From contig JAURNF010000054.1 of assembly GCA_030830285.1 (NCBI GenBank), positions 1 to 8,458 on the forward strand: a DNA stretch of 8,458 nt, given 5' to 3'. The notes beneath the pieces were generated by a model that was not told the origin of the DNA, did no database searches, and saw nothing but the letters and a program-made list of their open reading frames with translations. The stretch comes from Candidatus Kapaibacterium sp. GTDB lineage: Bacteria; Bacteroidota; Ignavibacteria; Kapaibacteriales; Kapaibacteriaceae. A program made the translations under genes and the position numbers. This document shows, in pieces, positions 1 to 6,835 of the stretch (its first letter is position 1; each line of letters opens with the position of its first letter).

Positions 1-1807
1 CAAACTCGATGCCTGTCTGTGAAAGCTCAAGTACTGGTTCTGGAACTGTTGGATCCTTCACCGTCACATTTGCATATGCCGATGATACACCACCACAAGC
101 GTTTGTGATACGTGCATTGTAGAGACCAGCATCACCCTTTGTAACGCTTGCGATTACGAATGTATTCGCAGTTGCGCCAGTGATAGGTTGATCATTCTTC
201 GTCCACTGGATTGTGCGTGCGTCCGAACCAGCAACAGAAAGCTCAAGACGCTGACCAACTTCAAGGTTTTGGTTTGTTGGCTGTGTTGTGAGTTTTGGCT
301 TTGCGATCACAGTGATTGTAGCTGTGTCAGACTTAGCTGTGAGGTCACATGTACCTGTTGCCACAGAAACGTACTTGCCTGAATTCGCAGCTGTCACATT
401 TGTGAGTGTGAGCGAGTTCGATGAAGCGCCAGGAATTGCCACGCCGTTGCGGAACCACTGATATTGAAGACCTGTACCTGAGAAGTCAGAAACAAGCGTC
501 ACGTTTGTGCCAACGCAAGCATCAAGGCTACGTGGGCTTTCCTTCACCTTTGGTGGACGGAAACCAGAGACTCGCACCGTGCGAGATTGCGCTGTGACAA
601 CACAGTTGTTCGGGTTTGGAATGTTTGATGTGATCAGGCAGTAGTACTGTCCATCTGCATCATACGAGTAATTCGAGAATGTGAGTGTCGAGCTGAATGC
701 GTTCGATACAGCAACACCATTACGGTACCACTGATACACAAGGTTCAAACCAGATGCTGCAACAGTGAGAGATCCTGTTGTGCCAGGGCAGATATCAAGA
801 TTCGTTGGTTCTTGTGTAACGCGCGGGCGAAGAGCGACCAACACTGAGCATACAGGCGTTGTTGCTGATGGTGCACATGTGCCAGACACTGTACATGTAT
901 ACACACCAATCGCTGACGTACCAGCATTGTTGATGATATAGTTCGAGTCAATAGCACCCGAGATTGCAACGCCATCCTTGAACCACTGGAAGGTGCGAGC
1001 AGCGCCAGTTGAACGAACACGGAGTGTGTCGTTTGCATTCTCACAGATCGTGCGGCCTGCAGGAGCACTCGTGATTGCTGGCGGAAGAATAACCGTCAGC
1101 TGTGCAGATGAGCTTGTTGTGAGTGTCTTGACAGGATCACAGATATCCTTGAGCACACAGTCATATACGCCAGCGTCACTTGTTTGGACAGAGGCAATAG
1201 TGTACGATGCTGCATTAGCTCCAGGAATCGGAGTACCGTTCTTCCGCCACTCCCATGTGCCTTCGCCGGCAATAAGAGTAGAGGCAACGGTGAATGTTGT
1301 GCTTGTGTTAACACAAACCGTGCGGCTCGTTGGTTGACTTGAAATCGTTGGAGCGAAGCAACCCTTCACAATTGTGAATTGACCACTAGTTCCAGGATTC
1401 GAGAACGCACAACCCCAACTTGGTCCTGGAACTTCGCGAACGCGAATGCGATAGTTTGTTCCAGGCGTAAGGCCGGCAGGAATAGCCCATGTGTAAGAGC
1501 GCGCATATCCATCTACCGTGCTGGTGATATTTGTCCAGTTCGCTCCACCATTGCTTGAATACTCTACACCGTACTTTCCACCGTAGTTACCGATGGTGTA
1601 ACGATCGCCGTAGAACGAAATCGTGGCATTCGTACCAGTAGTGAACGTTGCACCTGTGGCCGGTGCAGTTACATAGACATTGCCCCAACCATACGTGCAC
1701 TGTGCTTGTGCCTCAGTTGGTGCAAGAGCTGGAATGAGTGCGAGCATCACAACAAATGCTGCTACCCCAATTCCGATTCGTGAAAGTCGTTGAAGAACGG
1801 ACTTCAT
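1..1807 (-). CDS. Secreted multi-Ig-domain surface protein (3' end beyond window)
   Basis: Open frame read leftward from ATG 1805-1807 with no stop before the window edge, giving 602 residues of a longer protein. Residues 1-35 are a signal peptide: basic start MKSVLQRLSR, hydrophobic core about 11-30, and an A-Q-A cleavage site before Q36. Residues about 37-148 form a beta-rich domain resembling the KNH/Kre9-like family (VYVTAPATGATF, then SSNGGANW, then a Y-R-I-R-V strand). Residues about 150-585 are five tandem Ig-like domains of about 87 aa, each with a QPT-like opening, a W-(Y/F/R/T)-(R/K)-N/D-G strand and a DAGxY-like strand. The last visible residues, PEPVLELSQTGIEF, resemble the first strand of a HYDIN/choice-of-anchor D domain, so a C-terminal T9SS signal is likely outside the window (inference). 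The start is supported by GAGGGG 7 nt upstream and an in-frame TGA further upstream. The likely role is a surface adhesin or structural protein; ligand unknown. The coding frame and signal peptide are clear; the function is not. Confidence 0.88.
   Translation of the reverse strand, partial: MKSVLQRLSRIGIGVAAFVVMLALIPALAPTEAQAQCTYGWGNVYVTAPATGATFTTGTNATISFYGDRYTIGNYGGKYGVEYSSNGGANWTNITSTVDGYARSYTWAIPAGLTPGTNYRIRVREVPGPSWGCAFSNPGTSGQFTIVKGCFAPTISSQPTSRTVCVNTSTTFTVASTLIAGEGTWEWRKNGTPIPGANAASYTIASVQTSDAGVYDCVLKDICDPVKTLTTSSSAQLTVILPPAITSAPAGRTICENANDTLRVRSTGAARTFQWFKDGVAISGAIDSNYIINNAGTSAIGVYTCTVSGTCAPSATTPVCSVLVALRPRVTQEPTNLDICPGTTGSLTVAASGLNLVYQWYRNGVAVSNAFSSTLTFSNYSYDADGQYYCLITSNIPNPNNCVVTAQSRTVRVSGFRPPKVKESPRSLDACVGTNVTLVSDFSGTGLQYQWFRNGVAIPGASSNSLTLTNVTAANSGKYVSVATGTCDLTAKSDTATITVIAKPKLTTQPTNQNLEVGQRLELSVAGSDARTIQWTKNDQPITGATANTFVIASVTKGDAGLYNARITNACGGVSSAYANVTVKDPTVPEPVLELSQTGIEF
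53..1360 (-). repeat. Five tandem Ig-like domain repeats within the surface protein
   Basis: Protein-level repeats at about residues 150-240, 241-326, 327-414, 415-501 and 502-584. Shared landmarks are W185/W275/W360/W451/W535, followed by an (R/K)-(N/D)-G/D turn, and a late D-A-G-x-Y type strand. Domains 1-3 keep a pair of cysteines about 50 residues apart (C165/C217, C255/C305, C340/C390) plus an extra cysteine 6-12 residues after the second (C223, C311, C402). Domain 4 lacks the second (C431, then S481, C487). Domain 5 keeps only the late one (C571). DNA-level similarity between units is low, so this is an old domain array and not a recent tandem duplication. Confidence 0.75.
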
Positions 1808-1814
1808 AGACCAT

Positions 1815-1820
1815 CCCCTC
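1815..1820 (-). promoter_or_regulatory. Shine-Dalgarno for the Ig-domain protein
   Basis: GAGGGG on the minus strand, 7 nt before ATG 1807. It is the only clear SD-like site in the window and fixes the start of the Ig-protein gene. An ATG directly after it, at 1814, is out of frame with the protein. Confidence 0.6.
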
Positions 1821-1829
1821 AGATAAAAT

Positions 1830-1858
1830 GATGTAAAACGAACAGAAAGTTTCGTCAA
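1830..1858 (-). promoter_or_regulatory. Possible weak promoter for the Ig-domain protein
   Basis: On the minus strand, TTGACG (1858-1853) resembles a -35 box and TACATC (1835-1830) a poor -10 box (3 of 6 consensus bases), separated by 17 nt. No Bacteroidota-type TAnnTTTG box was found in the gap. The position, 23 nt before the start codon, is plausible, but the -10 match is weak and this could be chance. Confidence 0.22.
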
Positions 1859-1882
1859 TCATTGCACGCCTAGATAGACCAA

Positions 1883-1907
1883 GCGCACGTCTCCGCGACG
1901 CATGCGT
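1883..1907. other. Palindrome and imperfect hairpin in the intergenic gap
   Basis: ACGCATGCGT at 1898-1907 is a perfect 10-bp palindrome. The same bases can also pair as a longer hairpin: CGCACGTC (1884-1891) with GACG (1897-1900) and TGCG (1903-1906), with a five-base loop and a two-base bulge. It lies between the stop of the ASST/FN3 gene and the start of the Ig gene. There is no T-run after it on the minus strand, so it is not a standard intrinsic terminator. It could be an operator or a leader structure, or be chance. Confidence 0.3.
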
Positions 1908-1971
1908 ACCCCTCTACACACACGTCCGCCAAACATCAAACTCCGAATCAACCCTAAGGTTACGCTAGAAA

Positions 1972-4900
1972 CTACTGACAAAACGTGTGAGTGCGACCAA
2001 TTTTTTTGCTATCCCCTTGTATTTCAACGTGATAACACCCCTTTGGCAGTGAGACAAGTGGGATATAAATAGTACGGGTTCCTCCACCACTACGCTGTTG
2101 GAACACCTCTCTGCCGAGGATATCAAACACAACTACCTTGTCAGCATCACAATTCGCCAACTGCACGAGCATTCCATCAGGTGTTTTGATAACACGAACA
2201 TCGTCGTCGCTACCATCATCAATTCCAGTCGACGTTGTGGTTGTGAAGGACGAAATCAAGCCAGATTCTGATTCCTGCCCTGACATAAATCCAACTACAC
2301 GCCAGTAATACTGTGTGCCTGGAGTCAAGCCATAGTACTCTACAGTGTCTGCTAGAGATCGGAATGAATGCTGGATCGTGGTAAAGAAAGGATCCAACGA
2401 GACTTGTGCTTCATATTCGACATACACAGGCGATGTTGTGAAACGGAACACGCCACGCAACGGCACATCCACGGCTTCATGCTCAGGGCTTAATGGAACG
2501 AGACTCTGATCAAATCGTGCTCGTGTGGTAAACGTTGCTGTATCCGACCAGCGTCCAACAGCTGTATCTGAATAGCCGATAACCCGCCAACGGTATGTTG
2601 TTCCAGGGCGAAGTGATGAAACATCACAAAATGGATTCGCCAAGCCGAACAATTCAACGTCTGGATCTGCAAATGTCGACTTCGAGGTTACTTGGATATC
2701 GTACGACGTTGCACCTTCGACACGCGACCATAACATTGATATCATTGACGTATCGACTTGATCAACACCATTAGGTGCGATCGTTGACGGCGGATCTAAC
2801 ACAAACGACGAGCTCGTTGTGAAACCCCACGCACTTGATGAAGGACCAGGCCCGTACCTACCGATAGCCCGTACAGACCATACGCATCGCGCTGCCATCG
2901 GCAAGGTGTCTGGAACGAATGCTGTCGCCGTTGTCGAGTCAATCAAGACAACGCGTTCATCTGACGCGTAGCGAATGGCAAAAATGTATCGTACGGCTCC
3001 ATCTACCGCGAACCACTCAAAGCGTGGACGATCAGTTACAACATCAGCAGCGTCTTGTTGTGGCGTTCGAAGAGTGGGCGCACGGGGTGACGTAACGAAG
3101 CGAGCCGGCTGTGACCATCGACCGACAATACCTGAATCCGATATCGGACGCACAGACCACTCGTACCACGTGTTGGGCAACAAGGATGTGATGCCGCGGA
3201 CAACAGTATCGCTTGTCACAGAACTCACACTGTCGCTGGCACGATCGACAGGAACGATACGATAGCGATACTTGGCAGCAAACGCCGAGCGTCGCCACAA
3301 TAGTTGCACAGGATACTGAACGGCAACAGTGTCAGATCGCAGGACAGGGGCAACAAGAGTTGGAACGTTGAGCTGCGTCTGAAAACTCCACGCAGCTGAC
3401 CAAGCGCCAAACGTGTTGTTTGGAAGAGCGGCACGTACACGCCAGAAATAGCGTGAGAAGCTCTCCAATGATAGCGTGGTGTCTTCATTCGACACACTGT
3501 ATCGCTGCGATTCCGTGAATGTAGATGAACGAGCGATCTCGAGTTGATACCCATTGGTTTGCAATGCCGGAGACCAACGCAATTGCGCTACTACAGGTAC
3601 TTCGTTAGAAGCATTCGCTGGCTGAATAGGCTCAGGTGTTGAACAACTCGTGAACGCAAGTAAGAACTCCCCGTAGCGCATCGAAGCGGTAGTAATTGTT
3701 CCAGACACCGAATCATAGGTCGCCGCTACTCGCGTAAACGCACCGCGTCCCTCGCGAGGACGTGCAAATAGTAGCGCTTTTGATGGAATCAATACACCTG
3801 GGATGTTGCGCACAGCAAATCGTACAGTACCCGCAATCAATGTGGTGTCAACTGCTCTGACAGTCCACCGCATTGGCACGATAGAACAGTACGTTGTATC
3901 AACAAACGATACAGCATGCGGAGCGTAATTGTGGCGCTCAACAACCACCCGCGTGCTGTCCGTAACACGTGTGGTCGCAATTGTTACATGCGTCGTGCTG
4001 TCAGCATCAGAAAAGCTTGTACTGCCAACGTTCCGAATCACGCGCTCGATTCCAGTCATCGCAAACACCGACTTCACAACGCGGTACGCAACAAACCCAT
4101 TCTGCGTTGGATTATCAATCTTTACGTGAATCGTTCCGCTTCGATCGATCTCGTGTGCAACAGTCCGATTCGATCCAGATCCCCAACCAATGACGATGTT
4201 CTCGTTAGGCAACTCTTGTACACTGCCCATCGTTGCCGCATAGATGGTAGGGGATGGAACAAACTCGAATACTTTACGCACGGTCTTTGCTTGCTCATCC
4301 ACATCATACTCAACCACACGTGAGCTCTTGTCTCCGGGCTTAAAGTTTCCATTGTCGAACAACAGAATTGTACCGCGTTGTGTGCGTATCGCGGAGTGTT
4401 GATGACTGAAACCGCGGAAGCCCCCTACTGTATCGTTGAGCCACTGAAACTGATTGCCCTTCGAGAGAGAACCACCAAGACGCCACATGACGGCACCGGA
4501 GGTACGATTGATCTTGATGACCTCGTCTGTATGGCGACACGACACAAGGAAATTGCCATCGGTGTCGAGAACGATAGAGTTGATATGGATATAATCAACA
4601 ACTGGCGTGTTGACATCGACGTCATTAATCGCATCAGATACTGGGATGTGATCGAGTGAGCGCCATTCAAACAGTGTGCGACCAGAAAACGTACGCTCCT
4701 GAATGACATTATTCCAGACAATTGCCCGAGGATTGCCACCAGGCAATGCGCTGAGATCTATAGTGTCCTCACGAATTCCAAGAATGACGTAGCTGGTATC
4801 GGACAGGATGCGACATTCATGAAAGTCTACCTTAACACCATTGACTGTTGTGAGTGTATCGATTGGATTGAGGTTGACATCGCGACGAATGAACACTGGA

Positions 4901-5190
4901 GTGTTGCCCACTGTAGCAAAATGGGTAACCCACTTTCCCTTGTAGGGAAGAACGTTTGCGTGCGGTCCAACACGTCGCTTGAAGATGTTCTTACCCGACT
5001 GATCAAGCATTGATATCGAGTCCATCGCATTTGGTGCAATGAAGTAATATCCTGGGCCAGGATTCTTCAGTGTCGAGACATCGAGATCGCGAAACGACGT
5101 CTGTGCAGAGGCCAGATGACTGGTCGCTACACATAGCAGCACAAACATCACATAGAAGGGCCATCCAAGAGTTGTCGATATTTGCTTCAT
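1972..5190 (-). CDS. T9SS-exported arylsulfotransferase-like propeller protein with five FN3 domains
   Basis: 1072 residues from ATG 5190. Signal peptide 1-30 (MKQISTTLGW start, hydrophobic about 11-24, A-S-A-Q end). Residues about 45-375 match the ASST/Arylsulfotran beta-propeller family, which moves sulfate from one phenolic ester to another through a sulfated histidine. Family motifs seen: VDFHE (121-125), DYIHINS (199-205), VSCRH (216-220), WRLGG (236-240), FSHQHS (261-266), LFDNGN (277-282), SRVVEY (290-295), VQELPN (324-329). By motif order and spacing, H124, H202/N204, R219 and H265 are likely counterparts of E. coli AssT H252, H356/N358, R374 and H436 (inference). Residues 387-516 are an unnamed beta module also present in the neighbouring paralogue. 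About 519-985 are five FN3 domains; about 998-1070 form a T9SS sorting domain (KVVVFDILGREVF, then LPKGCYHVEI). Starts at 5202 or 5208 (MMMKRP) are possible and would add lysine and arginine ahead of the signal core. No clear SD. Substrate unknown. Confidence 0.82.
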   Translation of the reverse strand: MKQISTTLGWPFYVMFVLLCVATSHLASAQTSFRDLDVSTLKNPGPGYYFIAPNAMDSISMLDQSGKNIFKRRVGPHANVLPYKGKWVTHFATVGNTPVFIRRDVNLNPIDTLTTVNGVKVDFHECRILSDTSYVILGIREDTIDLSALPGGNPRAIVWNNVIQERTFSGRTLFEWRSLDHIPVSDAINDVDVNTPVVDYIHINSIVLDTDGNFLVSCRHTDEVIKINRTSGAVMWRLGGSLSKGNQFQWLNDTVGGFRGFSHQHSAIRTQRGTILLFDNGNFKPGDKSSRVVEYDVDEQAKTVRKVFEFVPSPTIYAATMGSVQELPNENIVIGWGSGSNRTVAHEIDRSGTIHVKIDNPTQNGFVAYRVVKSVFAMTGIERVIRNVGSTSFSDADSTTHVTIATTRVTDSTRVVVERHNYAPHAVSFVDTTYCSIVPMRWTVRAVDTTLIAGTVRFAVRNIPGVLIPSKALLFARPREGRGAFTRVAATYDSVSGTITTASMRYGEFLLAFTSCSTPEPIQPANASNEVPVVAQLRWSPALQTNGYQLEIARSSTFTESQRYSVSNEDTTLSLESFSRYFWRVRAALPNNTFGAWSAAWSFQTQLNVPTLVAPVLRSDTVAVQYPVQLLWRRSAFAAKYRYRIVPVDRASDSVSSVTSDTVVRGITSLLPNTWYEWSVRPISDSGIVGRWSQPARFVTSPRAPTLRTPQQDAADVVTDRPRFEWFAVDGAVRYIFAIRYASDERVVLIDSTTATAFVPDTLPMAARCVWSVRAIGRYGPGPSSSAWGFTTSSSFVLDPPSTIAPNGVDQVDTSMISMLWSRVEGATSYDIQVTSKSTFADPDVELFGLANPFCDVSSLRPGTTYRWRVIGYSDTAVGRWSDTATFTTRARFDQSLVPLSPEHEAVDVPLRGVFRFTTSPVYVEYEAQVSLDPFFTTIQHSFRSLADTVEYYGLTPGTQYYWRVVGFMSGQESESGLISSFTTTTSTGIDDGSDDDVRVIKTPDGMLVQLANCDADKVVVFDILGREVFQQRSGGGTRTIYIPLVSLPKGCYHVEIQGDSKKIGRTHTFCQ
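2227..3639 (-). repeat. Five tandem FN3 domain repeats
   Basis: Protein-level repeats at about residues 519-607, 608-700, 702-793, 795-889 and 891-985 of the ASST-like protein. Each has an early L/F-x-W or similar strand, a T-x-Y-x-W-R-V-type strand (YFWRVRA, YEWSVRP, CVWSVRA, YRWRVIG, YYWRVVG) and ends in a W-S or S-S-x-F-x-T strand. They probably act as a stalk between the enzyme-like propeller and the C-terminal sorting signal. The DNA of the units has diverged, so recent slippage is unlikely. Confidence 0.75.
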
Positions 5191-5191
5191 G
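5188..5191. other. Shared CATG carrying two opposite start codons
   Basis: The palindrome CATG gives ATG on the plus strand at 5189-5191 (lipoprotein gene) and ATG on the minus strand at 5190-5188 (ASST/FN3 gene). Both frames immediately encode convincing export signals. There is no intergenic DNA, so each gene's promoter and 5' leader must lie inside the other gene's signal-peptide codons. No clear SD precedes either start. Confidence 0.6.
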
Positions 5192-6835
5192 GGTCGCTTC
5201 ATCATCATAGCTGTTACTGTTGTGGGAATGCTCACTGGTTGCGCAAGCTCACGTCCAACTGCGCGACAACCTCTGAGAGACTCAAACGACACGTTTGCAT
5301 TTACGAAGTATGGTAAGGGTGTCTTCTTCGGTGTCAACGCCATACTTCGATCCGACACGTCGATGATTCTTGTGACAAACCAAGACATCTTTAAGACCAC
5401 CAACAGTGGTGCATCGTGGGAAAGTCTGGCAGAACCACTCCCTCACAAAAACATCACTGCGGTTACGGCCTTTGCCGATACAATTTATGCAGGATCTGGG
5501 CACGGGACGGTGTATCGAAGCACGGATCACGGGTTACAGTGGAGGGTTCATCGTCGGATCGGCTCGAACCCCATCAAAGGATTCAGTAATTCTGCTGAAC
5601 CGATTACATCAGACAACCTCGCAAGTCACTGTTGGCCTCGACCAGCGAACGATATCGTCCGCTCTGACTCAATAATCACGCACACCACGCCGTTTGGTGT
5701 ATCGCGAAGCATTTCATGGGGGTTACTCCAAGGAGCTCGAGCATGCATTGCGTCGGACACGTGCATCGTTGCCGCTACAGGAGAGAATGACATAACAGTC
5801 TACAACATCGCAAGTGCTACTGTCGATCACTACACACTTGAGTTGTTACAGGGACAGACCGTATCGGCGCTCGCTCTCAACAACGACATGTTGTTTGTTG
5901 GGACAAAGTTGGCGCTTGGAGGAGTGTTTCGCCTCAAGCTGGGCACGACGTCGTGGGAACAGATGCTTATCGACCGCATCGAGGGAGCACTAGATGTCAA
6001 CACGCTGACTGTGAACAACAGAGGTGTCTACGTCGCATCACGCGAACACGGCGTGCTCGTGATACCACCAGGTAGCAACATTCTTCGATCACTGTCAGAC
6101 GGGATTCACCTTGCACTACATCAAGGGGTTTCGCAGATGGATTCGACATACGTGGTCAGTTCGCGTATGAAAGGTGTGCTAGCGTTTGACAATAACGGAA
6201 GCAATCTGCGCGTCCTCTCAACATCGGCCCCCTCGAGCCCAGAGTATGTTGCCACGACAATGAATACGAATATTGTTATGGGGCTTGCAGACGGAAACAT
6301 GTATGCGTCAACGGATCAAGGCATCACATGGCAATTCCGCTCGAAAACATTTGAGCAGTCGGAGCTCACAAGTTTGCGGGCGGTAGGCAATACGCTGTAC
6401 GCCTGTACGGTGTCTGGTCTGTATGCGAGCACCGACACCGCAGCTACCTTCACTCTGGTAACAGAGATGCTCAAGGGTGAAAACGTGCAGTCGGTAACGC
6501 AAACAGATTCAATGCTGATCATCTTCGCGTCTTCTGGTACGTACACACTTGATGGTCGTGGTACGATTGGTCTGTTCTCGCCCGGTGTGCAAGCAGACTA
6601 TCAAATTCGTCTCAATGATGCTATCGTGCACAATGGATATGTGCTCGCTGTTGGCTATCCAGGACTATTCGTATCCAGCGATGCCGGCATATCATGGTCG
6701 CTTACGACCATACCAAAGGCGATGGTGCTGCGCACGGTATACTGCGACACGCAATCAGTCTATGTGGTGGGCGACGATGGCGACATCTACGTGAGCACAA
6801 TACCGCAATGGTTGCGGCTCGGCAAAATCAACTAA
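5189..6835 (+). CDS. BNR/Asp-box beta-propeller lipoprotein
   Basis: 548 residues. The N-terminus MGRFIIIAVTVVGMLTGC is a lipoprotein signal peptide: arginine at 3, hydrophobic core 4-14, lipobox L-T-G-C at 15-18, with C18 the lipidated residue. A-S follow the cysteine with no aspartate at +2, which fits outer-membrane placement by the general rule. The rest is beta-propeller with Asp-box (S/T-x-D/N-x-G-x-x-W) repeats: TTNSGASW (70-77), STDHGLQW (111-118), STDQGITW (374-381) and SSDAGISW (496-503), plus a decayed copy STDTAATF (414-421). Each follows a Y/F-x-(S/T) strand, as in sialidase, sortilin and YCF48-type propellers. Residues 120-365 have no clear Asp box but keep a strand pattern. No sialidase catalytic set or enzyme motif is recognised, so a binding, scaffold or assembly role is more likely. 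It lies opposite to both flanking ASST-like genes, overlaps one start and touches the other's stop. The start is fixed by the lipobox: the next ATG (5228) would leave no signal peptide. Confidence 0.85.
   Translation: MGRFIIIAVTVVGMLTGCASSRPTARQPLRDSNDTFAFTKYGKGVFFGVNAILRSDTSMILVTNQDIFKTTNSGASWESLAEPLPHKNITAVTAFADTIYAGSGHGTVYRSTDHGLQWRVHRRIGSNPIKGFSNSAEPITSDNLASHCWPRPANDIVRSDSIITHTTPFGVSRSISWGLLQGARACIASDTCIVAATGENDITVYNIASATVDHYTLELLQGQTVSALALNNDMLFVGTKLALGGVFRLKLGTTSWEQMLIDRIEGALDVNTLTVNNRGVYVASREHGVLVIPPGSNILRSLSDGIHLALHQGVSQMDSTYVVSSRMKGVLAFDNNGSNLRVLSTSAPSSPEYVATTMNTNIVMGLADGNMYASTDQGITWQFRSKTFEQSELTSLRAVGNTLYACTVSGLYASTDTAATFTLVTEMLKGENVQSVTQTDSMLIIFASSGTYTLDGRGTIGLFSPGVQADYQIRLNDAIVHNGYVLAVGYPGLFVSSDAGISWSLTTIPKAMVLRTVYCDTQSVYVVGDDGDIYVSTIPQWLRLGKIN

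Noticed and set aside
745..1068. 107-codon minus-strand frame overlapping the Ig repeats
   Set aside because: It is on the same strand as the Ig protein but in another frame, and the Ig motifs are continuous through the region in the main frame.
978..1337. 119-codon plus-strand frame inside the Ig-domain gene
   Set aside because: It is antisense to clear Ig-like repeats, with no start signal and no recognisable motif.
1945..1967. AACC...GGTT inverted repeat after the ASST/FN3 stop as a terminator
   Set aside because: The arms are only 4-5 bp with almost no loop, and no T-run follows on the minus strand.
3916..4323. 135-codon plus-strand frame inside the ASST/FN3 gene
   Set aside because: It lies antisense to the conserved propeller region, has no recognisable domain or export signal, and has the arginine- and histidine-rich composition of a shadow frame.
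5172..5186. Possible Bacteroidota-type promoter box (GATATTTG) just before the lipoprotein start
   Set aside because: It does not match TAnnTTTG and is only a few bases from the ATG, too close to act as a promoter unless the transcript is nearly leaderless.
5191..5403. 71-codon N-terminal extension of the ASST/FN3 gene to an ATG at 5403
   Set aside because: It would run antisense through the lipoprotein gene and bury the clear Sec signal peptide that begins at Met 5190 (or the MMMKRP starts at 5202-5208). The open frame is most simply a shadow of the opposite gene.
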